A stretch of 64,000 bases of DNA from Verrucomicrobiales bacterium. GTDB lineage: Bacteria; Verrucomicrobiota; Verrucomicrobiia; Verrucomicrobiales; DEV007. The stretch lies in assembly GCA_016795505.1 (NCBI GenBank), contig JAEUHH010000007.1, positions 29,968 to 93,967 on the forward strand, read 5' to 3'. Under the pieces are notes generated by a model. It was not told the origin of the DNA and did not search any database. It saw only the letters and a list, made by a program, of their open reading frames with translations. The position numbers were made by a program, and so were the translations under genes. This document shows, one piece after another, positions 46,995 through 55,760 of this stretch; within the stretch, counting starts at the first letter, position 1; the number at the start of each line of letters is the position of its first letter.

Positions 46995-47729
46995 TCAGAA
47001 GCCGAAGACACGCTCCGGCACCACTACGATGTCACCATGTCCGATGGGCGGGTCTGCCATGCTACCCTGACGGATGGCCCGGACATTGATGGGAATCTTC
47101 TGCTTCACGTTGTTTTCGTCGGAACGCAGGATGTAGACCTTGGTCTCGTCGCCCATTCGATCCATGCCCCCGGTGATCAGGATGGCCTCGTAAACTCCCA
47201 CCGGTTTGCCCTGCGGCAGGGTAATGACGTGCTGACCGGGACGATTCACCTTGTCGGTCATGTAGACCAGGATCTTGGAGCTGTTATCCCGGATCGGATC
47301 GGGTTTTTCGCCCCCCTCAGGTCTGCCGCGGCCCACACGATCCAGGATGACGGTAGCCGTCTTCAATTGGTCGCGTTCCAGATAGCTTTTAATCTTCTTC
47401 TCCGCACCCTCGACACTCAAACCCGACACGGGAATGCGCCCAAAGGGAGCGAGGATGATGTCGCCGCGCTCGCGAACGACCAACTCCTGATTAAAGGAGT
47501 GATCCTCCATCACGAACAGTTGCAGGCGGTCGCCCACGATGATCGACGAATTGTCCGACTTGGGTGCCGGCTGCGAGGGCGGCGGTTCGGGCAAACGGGG
47601 AGCGGGAATCGGCCCCGTCGGGACATCCGCCCCAGATTCACATCCGATCACCAGAACAATGGCTGCAGCGGCGGCGACTGCGTTGAAAATGCCGCGGAAG
47701 TGGGACCAATAACCGGCAGGCCTGTGCAT
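46995..47729 (-). CDS. Polysaccharide export lipoprotein, Wza-like
   Basis: A 244-aa outer-membrane export protein. MHRPAGYWSHFRGIFN at 47729 starts a leader with lipobox VIGC; a Pro-rich linker follows, then the polysaccharide export domain (IIVGDRLQLFVMEDHSFNQELVVRERGDIILAPFGRIPVSGLSVEGAEKKI) and an SLBB-like domain (ILVYMTDKVNRPGQHVITLPQGKPVGVYEAIL). At 244 aa it is shorter than Wza (about 380 aa) and seems to have one SLBB unit and no C-terminal membrane helix, so an outer-membrane partner is likely needed; the barrel upstream is a candidate. Confidence 0.87.
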   Translation of the reverse strand: MHRPAGYWSHFRGIFNAVAAAAAIVLVIGCESGADVPTGPIPAPRLPEPPPSQPAPKSDNSSIIVGDRLQLFVMEDHSFNQELVVRERGDIILAPFGRIPVSGLSVEGAEKKIKSYLERDQLKTATVILDRVGRGRPEGGEKPDPIRDNSSKILVYMTDKVNRPGQHVITLPQGKPVGVYEAILITGGMDRMGDETKVYILRSDENNVKQKIPINVRAIRQGSMADPPIGHGDIVVVPERVFGF

Positions 47730-47975
47730 AGTCGGGTGATGAAATCGGTGATCTCTAGTTGGGGGGGAACTCCAAGCCGCTCGTTTGGACGGTATCAGAG
47801 TGAAACAATCAACCAAAACGAAGCGATTTCCAGCGGCCCTGTCTCGTTCCGCCTCCAAAGCGTCGGACTCCGCCGCTTTGTAGATCGAATCTCAGCGCGA
47901 CTGTGTACCAGTCAGAATCCGCCAATCGCGCCCATCTGGACATTGTCGAATGTCCGATCAGCCCACCAATGAAAA
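47730..47975. other. 246-bp gap inside the exopolysaccharide operon
   Basis: Lies between the EF-hand protein and the Wza-like gene, both minus strand. No gene is evident; a separate promoter or an mRNA-processing site is possible. A seven-base G run sits at 47762-47768. Confidence 0.4.
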
Positions 47976-48923
47976 TCACTTACCAGCACCGGCCACCCAG
48001 ACGCCTTCAGCATTGTTGTTGATGAAGACTTTCTCTTGGGGCTGCTCGAGAACCGTGAACAGGATATGGTCAAAGGTGGTCCGATAGGACTTCAGGAAGC
48101 GCTTCCGGTATTCGGGATAGGTTTCGCGGGGCGCACCCTCTTCCCGATGCGAAATGGTAGCGAGCAGACGGACATCGCCGGAGTAGTAGGTGCCTCCACC
48201 CACGACTCCCTTCGAGTCGATCACCTGCTTGGCCGACAGGCCTTTGGCGGCACCGGCAGCTGAAACACCCTCCACGTAGACAAAGCGCGGGAAGATCCCG
48301 GGGATATTGGCGGGGTAGACCGACTCGTTGGCAATCCACTCGTAATAACGCTTTTCCGGATCAGCGGAGTCCAGAATCAGCTCACGCTGGCTGGCATCCT
48401 TCCAGACACGAATGCGACCCGTGGAAGCCGTTTCCTGCTCGAAGGAATCAAACTGACCGGACTTGACTGCCCGGTTCACGCCAGCGACTTCCAAGGTCAG
48501 CACTACTTCGCCCCGGTATTCAATGCGGTAGGGCGTGACACGAATGAGCATCTTGGTGAGCTCACCTTCACCCAAAACCATGCCGGGAGGCGTGCTCTCG
48601 AAGGCTCCATTGTCGGCCGGATCGTCATTATCGATCGTGCCATCATAGTTCATGTCAGTGTCGATATCGAGCTTGGCAATTTTGCGTTCGATATCGCGCC
48701 ACTGATTGACTCTTTGGCCGTAGTAGCGATGAAAGTCGGCAGGAAGGTCCATTTCGGTCTCCAGTCCGCGATCCATCGGGGCGGCAGTGGACACCACTTC
48801 CTTACCCGACGCTTCAATCGGCTGCTTGTCCTGGGACCAGGCATCCACGGACAGGAGGACCGACAATCCGGGCAGGCAAATCGCTGCCAGAATGGCTCGT
48901 CTGAGAGTGTCTCGGGTGTTCAT
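47976..48923 (-). CDS. Secreted protein with EF-hand loop, exopolysaccharide operon
   Basis: A 315-aa exported protein (leader ILAAICLPGLSVLLSVDAWS) of unknown family. Residues 90-101 read DMNYDGTIDNDD preceded by DTD-like acid residues, a canonical 12-position EF-hand calcium loop (acidic at 1, 3, 5 and 12, Gly at 6, Ile at 8), followed by PPGMVLGEGELTKMLIRVTPYRIEYRGEVVLTLEVAG, a beta sheet-like segment. The C-terminal half is alternating beta/alpha and ends GVWVAGAGK. Calcium-stabilised EF-hand modules of this look recur in verrucomicrobial surface proteins. In operon with the barrel (59 bp) and the Wza-like gene. Confidence 0.75.
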   Translation of the reverse strand: MNTRDTLRRAILAAICLPGLSVLLSVDAWSQDKQPIEASGKEVVSTAAPMDRGLETEMDLPADFHRYYGQRVNQWRDIERKIAKLDIDTDMNYDGTIDNDDPADNGAFESTPPGMVLGEGELTKMLIRVTPYRIEYRGEVVLTLEVAGVNRAVKSGQFDSFEQETASTGRIRVWKDASQRELILDSADPEKRYYEWIANESVYPANIPGIFPRFVYVEGVSAAGAAKGLSAKQVIDSKGVVGGGTYYSGDVRLLATISHREEGAPRETYPEYRKRFLKSYRTTFDHILFTVLEQPQEKVFINNNAEGVWVAGAGK

Positions 48924-48982
48924 CTTGAGTTTGGGCTAGTCAGGGTAAATGGCGAGAGGCAGGAATCAAGTCCCAACCCCGG

Positions 48983-51214
48983 TTAGAAGTGACGTTGGAT
49001 CTCAGCACCTGTCATGTGCTCGTCGAAGCGCTCAGCATCCTCGAACTTATAGAACAATTCCAAAGTAGTGCGGCTCCAGAGACGGTGGTTGGACTCAGCC
49101 TTGATGACCAGACGCTGATCCACGTCGTCCGTGTAGCTGCGATGTGACCGCTGCTGGTAGATGGAGGCCCGCAGGTGGGTGTAATCCCAGGGGAAATAGC
49201 TGACCCCGGCGCCATACTGCTCCTGACTGCCACCACCGAAGCTGCTAACCCCTTCATGCGTGGACCACTGGGCGAAGAGATCCCCCCGGAGGCGGGTGGA
49301 GAAGCTGTAAGCGAAATTATACCGCAGGTACTCAGCCAGCGTGTATTCGGCAATCAGGTCGTTGGTGAAGAAATTCTGACCCCCGTGAATGCTGTGTCGG
49401 GCACGGGAATTGATCCGGTGAACCAGCCCGAGGTCCCAAAGAATCGAGTCGTGATCCGGATTCCGATCCATGGACCAGAAGTAACCCGCACCACCGGTCA
49501 TCACGACGTTTTCCGAAATACGTCCGCGAATTCCGCCATACACGCGATGGAAATGGGAATCAAAGCCATCGAAACTATCGACGTCGTACCGCGCATACGG
49601 AGAGAACGGAATGCGATCCCCGGTGTAGCCCACCATGGCACCCAAGTGATCACGACGGTTGTGTTGGCTGAAATCGTACCCGTTCCAGTAGTCGGTGTGA
49701 TCCGCCTCAACCTCCTTGCGCCAATTGGAACCGAATGGAGAGGCCGCCTTGATGCCGACAATGTTGGAGAAGCCACCCGCATCGTGATTGAAGAACTCGT
49801 CCGTGCGATCCACGGCATCGGCGATCCCAAACCGATAGCGACCCGCGCTCTCAATCGCCTCCGCATCAGCACTGCTGTAAAGATTGGCGTAATGGAAGGC
49901 GCGGAAGAGATCGTAAACAAAGACATCCCAGTTACCCACCTCAAAGTCATAGCCAAATTTCACATGAGCCCCGAGGCCACCATCTCCCGCACCGACCCGG
50001 AAGCCCACCTCATTGACCCCAGGCAGGTAGATGATGCGACCGGACGCGGAGATGAAGAACCTTTCCGTCAGGCGCAGATAGGCCCGCAAATTCATTGAAG
50101 TGTAGCCAAGCCAGCCATCTTCTTCACCCGGCTCAAACTGCCGCGGGCCGTCGTAATCGGACCAGACTACCCCAGCGCCTATAGAGAGCACATCCAGATA
50201 GAGAGGACCGGCCTTAAAATGAGCCTTATCCGGATCAAGCGTCGTCGTGAAATAGGGCCAGCGCGCATCAAAGGACGTGAACGCCCCATTCAAATGCTCA
50301 AACTCGTAGACATTCCCGCCATACTCAGGCCTCATATAGCCAAGAAAGCTATCCAGAGGCCCATAGAAGAAGGCATTCCGATCGTAGAACGAATCCGGCT
50401 CCTCATCGTAGGGAACCCCGACCATCCCGGCCGCCACCTGCGAGCGGAAGTCCGGACCGATCTGGTTGCGGAAGGCACCGCGCATCGTTTCGCGGTCACC
50501 CAGGTAAATCTTGTCATCCAGCGTGGGAAAGTAGCCATCACTCCAAGTAGGCACCTCACCCTCCTGCGTCCCCTCCTCGGGAGAATCAACCACCACCACC
50601 TGGTGAACATGCGGCTGAGACGCGACCTGGCTTTGATTACTGGATGAAACAAGCGATCCCAGCGATCGGCGCTCCTTGGGAACCTTCACCTCCGAGCCCG
50701 CACCCCACGCTGGAGCAGCCACCTCGGACGTATTCAGCAATTCCGAAAAGACCGGCACGTCCATGCTTGCCCCATTTTCGGAATTAGGCGAAGCCACCGC
50801 AGCCGGAGACTCGGGACCCATCAAAGGCGCGGCAGACTGGACAGGAGCAGCCGAAACAGCGGTTGGAGGAGCCACCGGCACTGCAGGCTCCGCCTTCTTC
50901 TCCACCTCACCAAGAGCCGCCTCGGGAACCACTTTCTCAGGCTCCGCGACATCGCCCTTGGAACGCGCCTGCTCCATCTTCGCCACCATGGATCGGCGCG
51001 GAGCAGCGGAAGCAGACACCGGAACCTCGGACGTCTCAATGAAGGGAACATCAAAGCTGGCACCTGCCGACTCTTGGGAAAAGCCATCACCAGCACTCAG
51101 CACCATCGCCGAAGCGCAAACCGCCAGAAAACAGCGAGCCCACCCTTCGCAAAGGGAGGCCCGAACCCAAATGGCTGGTGCTGTGGCGTTTGTTCTCAAA
51201 CTAAATTGCTCCAC
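48983..51214 (-). CDS. Large outer-membrane barrel with Ala/Pro/Val-rich linker, exopolysaccharide operon
   Basis: A 743-aa protein opening the exopolysaccharide operon. It begins with GTG at 51214 (MEQFSLRTN), has a signal peptide (CFLAVCASAMVLSAGDGFS), then a low-complexity periplasmic linker of about 190 residues rich in Ala, Pro, Val and Glu, and from about residue 240 a chain of amphipathic strands (VYEFEHLNGAFTSFDARW, SIGAGVVWSDYDGPRQF, LRAYLRLTERFFISASG, RDHLGAMVGYTGDRIPFSPYARYDV) ending GAEIQRHF, with the terminal Phe of barrel proteins. It would be a pore-like export partner of the Wza-like lipoprotein (inference). Upstream DNA is very AT-rich. Confidence 0.75.
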   Translation of the reverse strand: MEQFSLRTNATAPAIWVRASLCEGWARCFLAVCASAMVLSAGDGFSQESAGASFDVPFIETSEVPVSASAAPRRSMVAKMEQARSKGDVAEPEKVVPEAALGEVEKKAEPAVPVAPPTAVSAAPVQSAAPLMGPESPAAVASPNSENGASMDVPVFSELLNTSEVAAPAWGAGSEVKVPKERRSLGSLVSSSNQSQVASQPHVHQVVVVDSPEEGTQEGEVPTWSDGYFPTLDDKIYLGDRETMRGAFRNQIGPDFRSQVAAGMVGVPYDEEPDSFYDRNAFFYGPLDSFLGYMRPEYGGNVYEFEHLNGAFTSFDARWPYFTTTLDPDKAHFKAGPLYLDVLSIGAGVVWSDYDGPRQFEPGEEDGWLGYTSMNLRAYLRLTERFFISASGRIIYLPGVNEVGFRVGAGDGGLGAHVKFGYDFEVGNWDVFVYDLFRAFHYANLYSSADAEAIESAGRYRFGIADAVDRTDEFFNHDAGGFSNIVGIKAASPFGSNWRKEVEADHTDYWNGYDFSQHNRRDHLGAMVGYTGDRIPFSPYARYDVDSFDGFDSHFHRVYGGIRGRISENVVMTGGAGYFWSMDRNPDHDSILWDLGLVHRINSRARHSIHGGQNFFTNDLIAEYTLAEYLRYNFAYSFSTRLRGDLFAQWSTHEGVSSFGGGSQEQYGAGVSYFPWDYTHLRASIYQQRSHRSYTDDVDQRLVIKAESNHRLWSRTTLELFYKFEDAERFDEHMTGAEIQRHF

Positions 51215-51607
51215 GACTGATTGAATCCTTGGAAATTTTCGAAATCTAAATAGTCAGCTTCGGCCTTTTTCCACGGAACGCCCCAATTGTTGATTCAATT
51301 TTCAGTTTGTCATCCGAAAAAACTCGAAAAATTGATCACTTAATGACGGACACCCGACTTATCTTGGAAAGTAACTGGGTCAAGCAATTCGGGTGCCAAC
51401 ATTGTTAATTTACCTTAAGTATTTGAAAATTGCCATAATTTTCGTAAAATAATTTAGAGATCGGAATTGTCAAACCGCATAAATCGTGTCTGCTGGTTCT
51501 TTTTCACCAGCCAATCTGGGTATCTGCGAAATTCTCCCCGGAAAATGTCCGTTGCAACGGGTCCTCATCGGCGGTAAACCTTCCCGAAGATTTCCCGTGA
51601 GCCTGCC
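51215..51607. promoter_or_regulatory. AT-rich divergent promoter region
   Basis: A 393-bp stretch, the most AT-rich in the window, between the exopolysaccharide operon and the small lipoprotein gene. On the plus strand TTGAAA (51423) and TAAAAT (51445) are 16 bp apart, a plausible promoter; GAAAATTGC/AATTTTC forms an inverted pair there. No gene seen. Confidence 0.5.
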
Positions 51608-51826
51608 ATGATCTCTCCCCGCCGCCCCGCCAAGTCACCGAACCCACGCCCGATCCACTGGCTTTCCCTGCTGTTTGCTTTGACTGCTCTGGGCGGGTGC
51701 GCTTCAACCGAGCCGAAAAGCGTGGAGGAACGGCCGTATTTCGGTCAGGATGCCCATTTCGGGGCCGGGAACACCTTTGTTCCAAAGGAAGTTCGCCGCG
51801 TGGAGCCTTGGTGGGCGATTTTCTGA
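51608..51826 (+). CDS. Small lipoprotein
   Basis: A 72-aa peptide with a long basic N-region, hydrophobic helix LSLLFALTALGG and lipobox LGGC at about residue 30, leaving a mature chain of some 40 residues (ASTEPKSVEERPYFGQDAHFG to the end). No family recognised. It starts the plus-strand group of small lipoprotein, prepilin-like peptide and EEP hydrolase (gaps of about 50 bp). Confidence 0.6.
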   Translation: MISPRRPAKSPNPRPIHWLSLLFALTALGGCASTEPKSVEERPYFGQDAHFGAGNTFVPKEVRRVEPWWAIF

Positions 51827-51877
51827 CCCGGCAGTTTGAACAGATTGCCACCGAGGTCTCACCTCGCCCTCGCTTCC

Positions 51878-52045
51878 ATGAAAAGGCCCGCCGGTTTCAC
51901 CATCTTGGAATCCCTCATCGTCTTGGGCCTCCTCACGATCATGGTCTTCGTGATCATCGCTTTGGCGATCAAGAAAACCTCGCCACAATTTCCGCCCGCG
52001 TCCCAGCCGGATGCTGAGTCGGCGGAAGTATCGACCACCCGCTGA
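51878..52045 (+). CDS. Prepilin-like short peptide (type IV pilin N-terminus)
   Basis: A 55-aa peptide, MKRPAGFTILESLIVLGLL and onward. GFTILESLIVL is the classic prepilin peptidase site: cleavage after Gly, Phe +1, Glu +5, followed by a hydrophobic helix. The chain ends about 24 residues after the helix, so there is no globular pilin head: a minor pseudopilin, a membrane anchor or a gene relic. The frame upstream to 51836 adds nothing conserved. Confidence 0.6.
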   Translation: MKRPAGFTILESLIVLGLLTIMVFVIIALAIKKTSPQFPPASQPDAESAEVSTTR

Positions 52046-52096
52046 GTCCGTCCCGGGGCCTGCCGGGTCCTCTCCTCTCCGTTCACAGCCGTGGGA

Positions 52097-53263
52097 ATGT
52101 GGGACCGCACCTTCCGTCACCTGGGGGAGACTTTGGCCGATGATCAAAGGCGTCGCGTCCTGATTGGGCGCCTGGGCCGCTGGCTGAAACGCTCCGTTCT
52201 GATCCTTTCGCTGCTGTGCCTCGTCATGCTGCTGTCAGTGGTTCTGGTTCACCGCTGGGTGGGCGAGAACAACGTCACAGTGGCAGCCATGCTCTATCTG
52301 CCGCGACAGGGCTGGTTGATCCTCCCTGCGCTGCTCTTCCCGCTCGCGCTCCTGATCCACCGCCCGTCGGCCGCGCTGTTGCTGGCGGGTTCCGGCTTGT
52401 TCGTGCTCTTCGGCATGGGCTACCGGCTCGCCGGGGCGCCGGTGGCTCCTTCTGCCACCGCTAATCCTGGTGAGTTGACGATCCTGACCTACAACCGGGG
52501 CCAACACATGAATCAGAGCCTCCAGCCCTTCAAAGAGGCCACGCTGCCCGACCTCATTGCCTTTCAGGAGGCCGCCGGGAGGGCGAAGCGCTACCTGGGC
52601 GCGGAGGGCTACGAGGATCTCCCGCATGTCGCCGATACGGGAGAGTTCACCCTGCTCAGCAAGTTTCCGATCCTCTCCGCCCAGAGACTCGACATCGAGG
52701 TCGATGGAACCGTCCAGCGACCGGCGGCCCGTTTTGAGATCGACTTCGCCGGCCAGCCGGTGGCGGTGTACAGCGTTCACGTGGCATCGCCCCGCGGCAC
52801 GCTGCTTTCCTATCGGGGCGGAGCCTTTTTCTACGGCGTGGTCGGCTATTTCGGCACGCCTTGGGAGGAGCATCGCCTCGCCCATCAACGCTATTGGGAC
52901 GGCCGCATCACCACCACCCGCAAGATCCTCGACCTCATCGACCAGGAGCAGATCCCCACTCTGGTGATCGGAGACTTCAACGCGCCCTCCGGCGGCTACA
53001 TTCACGGGGCTGTCGTGGAACGACTCGGTGACGCCCATCGGGAGGTCGGGCAGGGCTTTGGCTTCACTTTTCCGGGGAAAACGAGCAATCCCCTCAGCCT
53101 CGGCGGTCCCTGGATCCGGATCGACTACATCTTTTTTCCCCGGAGCAATTGGGAGCCGCTCTGGTGCCTCACCGAGCCTGATCGCACCTCCCAACACCGC
53201 GCGGTGGCGGCCCGGTTTCGCCTGATCGCTCCCAGCGAGGACGACAAGGGCGCTACGGATTGA
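52097..53263 (+). CDS. Membrane-anchored endonuclease/exonuclease/phosphatase (EEP) protein
   Basis: A 388-aa protein with three hydrophobic N-terminal segments (VLILSLLCLVMLLSVVLVH, GWLILPALLFPLALLIH, AALLLAGSGLFVLFGMG) followed by an EEP domain facing the periplasm or surface: LTILTYNRG (Asn ligand), IAFQEAAGRAK (Glu ligand), VYSVHVASPRG (His), LVIGDFNAPSGG (Asp-x-Asn), and a C-terminal RIDYIFFPR with TSQHRAVAARF (catalytic Asp-His). Catalytic residues of a Mg-dependent phosphodiesterase are therefore all present. Members with such membrane parts are often unassigned. Overlaps the convergent GT39 gene by 11 bp. Confidence 0.85.
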   Translation: MWDRTFRHLGETLADDQRRRVLIGRLGRWLKRSVLILSLLCLVMLLSVVLVHRWVGENNVTVAAMLYLPRQGWLILPALLFPLALLIHRPSAALLLAGSGLFVLFGMGYRLAGAPVAPSATANPGELTILTYNRGQHMNQSLQPFKEATLPDLIAFQEAAGRAKRYLGAEGYEDLPHVADTGEFTLLSKFPILSAQRLDIEVDGTVQRPAARFEIDFAGQPVAVYSVHVASPRGTLLSYRGGAFFYGVVGYFGTPWEEHRLAHQRYWDGRITTTRKILDLIDQEQIPTLVIGDFNAPSGGYIHGAVVERLGDAHREVGQGFGFTFPGKTSNPLSLGGPWIRIDYIFFPRSNWEPLWCLTEPDRTSQHRAVAARFRLIAPSEDDKGATD

Positions 53264-54917
53264 GCCGGTAAAGCCGGAACTCCCCGTGTTTCCCCCGCCG
53301 ACGCTCCGACTCGATGACTTCGGCGGGTGAGATCCCCTCACCGCCGCTTTCCAGCCACGATTGAAGACGCCGCTCATGCTCCACCGGGGGGCGTTTGTCT
53401 CCGTCCGGAGAGATTTCGACGATCACCGCATCCACCTGTCGCTGCTTGAGGATCTGGCGAAGCCCGGCCTCATCCTGAAAGTTCAGCGCATACCCGCGGC
53501 CTAGCCAATCACTGCTGGCCAACACCTTGCCAGCCCGGAGGATCTCCGTCCGGTCTGGAGCGATCAACGCCGCTGCCGCCGTCAGAGCCCCCTCGCCACT
53601 GGCGCCTGCGGAAACGAGTATCCGGCTGACCGGCCGGGCATCATCAGTCTCGGGCAACCCAGAGTCACCGACCGCCACCGCCCGCCGGATCGCTTCCGAT
53701 GCCCCAGTGTAACTTTTCTCCACCGGCCGGAAGGTGTCCGCGAACACCGCCAGGGCAAATCCCATCGCCAGCCAGTTCCACCACGTGGCGCCCAACAGCC
53801 GAGCGGAAACCTGCTCCAGCGTGGCCGCCGCCAAAACCAGCCCCCCCGGCACGAGAGGCAGCAGATAGCGGGCATCCACCCCCGTCGGCACCAGGCAGAA
53901 AAAGACGGGCAGAGCGATCGTCAGCGCCCACAGCGCCGCCGGGAGCGGCTCGGATACCCTCCCGCCTTTGGCCCAACGCTGCCAGGCCAGCCCGACCGTG
54001 CCGATCCCCAGCAGCAGCACCATCAAGCCGCCCAACTCCAAAAAAAGCGCCGTCGGATAGCTCCGCACCGCCTCGCGCAGGTATTCCATGCCGGTGAGAC
54101 TGCTTTTTCCCTCCAGCGTTACCTCGCTCGTCATCAGCATCCACGGCAGCCCCAGCAGGGCCACCGGCACGGGTGCCAGCCAAAGCCGCCAGTTGGTCAC
54201 GAGCCGCCATTTTCCCGCCAGCACGATGGCCAGCGGCGGCACCAGGGCCAGGACCAAGCCGCCTGCCTTCGTGAGAATCGCCGCCACCGCCCAGATCCCG
54301 AAAGCCAGCGAATCCCGCGACCGCCCCGACTCCAAAAACCGCGCGAACGAGACCACCGCCAAGCCCATCAGCACCACCAGCAGCAGGTCTGACATCACGA
54401 TGCCCGTATAGGTCCGCACCAGTGGCATCGCCACGAAAAGCGCCCCCAGAGCCGGGCCCGCCCAACGGCCTGCCAGCAGGCGCCCCCCCAGCCACCAGAC
54501 ATAGACTCCCCCCGTCGCCGCCAGCGCGGCCATCATCGCCAGCAGCGCCCCGCCCGATCGCACCGGCAGCAGCCAGAGCGCCTCCACAAGATAAAAGCCC
54601 GGCGGATAATGCCCGATCGCCACCTTCGGAAAGCGCTCGTAGTAAGCCTCCGCGTAGCGCACGGGATGCCAGTGTTCGCGAAAACCACCCGCGAGATAGT
54701 CCCGGACCATCAACCCCGTCACCACATGAGCTGCCTCGTCGGCATGGCCGCCAAAATCACTGTGCCAGGCCCCGCTCTCGACCATCAGAGCCAGCGCCAA
54801 CAGAAAGTAGGCACCCCACACCCCGACCCATCGCCACCGGGACCCGCGATCGCCTCCGATCGCCTCTTTTTTGGATGACACGCCGCGTGCGGTGGCAGAA
54901 CCTTCCTCCAGATCCAT
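53253..54917 (-). CDS. Membrane glycosyltransferase, GT39/ArnT-like
   Basis: About 554-aa inner-membrane protein with 10-12 predicted helices. The lumenal first loop contains SGAWHSDFGGHADEAAHVV, the Asp/Glu pair typical of GT-C transferases, and the next loop YYERFPKVAIGHYPPGFYLVEALWLL matches the ArnT/PMT_2 pattern. These enzymes use polyprenyl-phosphate sugars; acceptor unknown. The C-terminal about 120 residues form a soluble domain (ILVSAGASGEGALTAAAALIAPD). Start choice is uncertain: ATG 54917 overlaps the opposite ATG of the methyltransferase; 54971 is longer and GTG 54821 would leave a normal divergent spacer. Confidence 0.8.
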   Translation of the reverse strand: MDLEEGSATARGVSSKKEAIGGDRGSRWRWVGVWGAYFLLALALMVESGAWHSDFGGHADEAAHVVTGLMVRDYLAGGFREHWHPVRYAEAYYERFPKVAIGHYPPGFYLVEALWLLPVRSGGALLAMMAALAATGGVYVWWLGGRLLAGRWAGPALGALFVAMPLVRTYTGIVMSDLLLVVLMGLAVVSFARFLESGRSRDSLAFGIWAVAAILTKAGGLVLALVPPLAIVLAGKWRLVTNWRLWLAPVPVALLGLPWMLMTSEVTLEGKSSLTGMEYLREAVRSYPTALFLELGGLMVLLLGIGTVGLAWQRWAKGGRVSEPLPAALWALTIALPVFFCLVPTGVDARYLLPLVPGGLVLAAATLEQVSARLLGATWWNWLAMGFALAVFADTFRPVEKSYTGASEAIRRAVAVGDSGLPETDDARPVSRILVSAGASGEGALTAAAALIAPDRTEILRAGKVLASSDWLGRGYALNFQDEAGLRQILKQRQVDAVIVEISPDGDKRPPVEHERRLQSWLESGGEGISPAEVIESERRRGKHGEFRLYRLNP

Positions 54918-55647
54918 GGAAAACTTGGCAAAAACGGAACCGGCCGCTGAATTCGACGCCTTCGCCGACAACTACGACTCGGAACTCCAAAAAGGACTGG
55001 TCCTCAGCGGGGAAGGCAAGGACTATTTCGCCGCCGGCCGGATGCGCTGGCTGTCGAGTCAGTTGGCCGCGCTCGGCGAACACCCCCGCCGCGCGCTCGA
55101 CTTCGGCTGCGGCACCGGCAGCGCCACACCGTTTTTCTTTGACCATCTCGGCATCGAGACCCTCGTCGGCATGGATCCGTCGGAAAAGTCGCTCGAGGTG
55201 GCTCGCGACACGTGGACGGCCTACCCGGTTGCCTTCTCGGCGCATCTCGATGCAGCAGATCAGCCGCCGTTCGACCTCGCCTTTTGCAATGGCGTATTCC
55301 ACCACATCCCTCGCGAATTCCGGGCCGGCGCCTTGTCAGACATCTTTCGCAACCTTCGCCCAGGCGGTCTCTTCGCCTTCTGGGAAAACAATCCGTGGAA
55401 TCCCGTCACCCGCTACGCCATGCATCGCGTGCCCTTCGATCGCGATGCCATCCTGATCTGGCCGCACGAGGCCCGGCGCCTCCTCCGCGCCGCCGGATTC
55501 ACCATTCTGCGGACGGATTACGTGTTTTTCTTCCCCCGCTTTGCCGCCGCCCTGCGCGGACTGGAGCCCTCGCTGCGATGGCTGCCTCTTGGCGGACAGT
55601 ATCTGGTGCTGGCCGGGAAACCGTCCGCTTTGCCTGATCATTCCTGA
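54916..55647 (+). CDS. Class I SAM-dependent methyltransferase
   Basis: A 243-aa cytoplasmic methyltransferase. The AdoMet site is clear: LDFGCGTGSATPFF (motif I), LVGMDPSEKSLEVA (motif II with acidic residue), DLAFCNGVFHHIP (motif IV) and LRPGGLFAFWENNPWN (motif V). The C-terminal part (HEARRLLRAAGFTILRTDYVFFFP) is the usual Methyltransf_11/12 tail. Acceptor is unknown; divergent pairing with a GT39-like gene suggests a glycolipid or polyprenol-linked sugar. The start MENLAKTEP at 54916 fits family beginnings; a longer start at 54871 exists. Confidence 0.88.
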   Translation: MENLAKTEPAAEFDAFADNYDSELQKGLVLSGEGKDYFAAGRMRWLSSQLAALGEHPRRALDFGCGTGSATPFFFDHLGIETLVGMDPSEKSLEVARDTWTAYPVAFSAHLDAADQPPFDLAFCNGVFHHIPREFRAGALSDIFRNLRPGGLFAFWENNPWNPVTRYAMHRVPFDRDAILIWPHEARRLLRAAGFTILRTDYVFFFPRFAAALRGLEPSLRWLPLGGQYLVLAGKPSALPDHS

Positions 55648-55657
55648 TCCATTCACG

Positions 55658-55693
55658 CAAAAAAGCTGCGCCGACACCTCGTGCCGCGCAGCT
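55658..55693 (-). terminator. Intrinsic terminator for the minus-strand gene
   Basis: AGCTGCGC (55664-55671) pairs with GCGCAGCT (55686-55693), an 8-bp stem, and on the minus strand is followed by a run of six Ts. It lies 68 bp after the stop of the 55.8-kb gene, between convergent genes. A second hairpin, CTCCTCT/AGAGGAG at 55713-55732, stands in front of it. Confidence 0.75.
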
Positions 55694-55760
55694 CTGCCGG
55701 CCTCGGGCGCCACTCCTCTCGGTAAAGAGGAGCAGCCCTTCGGCGATTGACAGCCGGGAC

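Noticed and set aside
47830..47860. Look-alike of the 22-bp repeat (GGCCCTGTCTCGTTCC)
   Set aside because: Only the CCCTGT part matches; no GATC word and no second unit at 22 bp.
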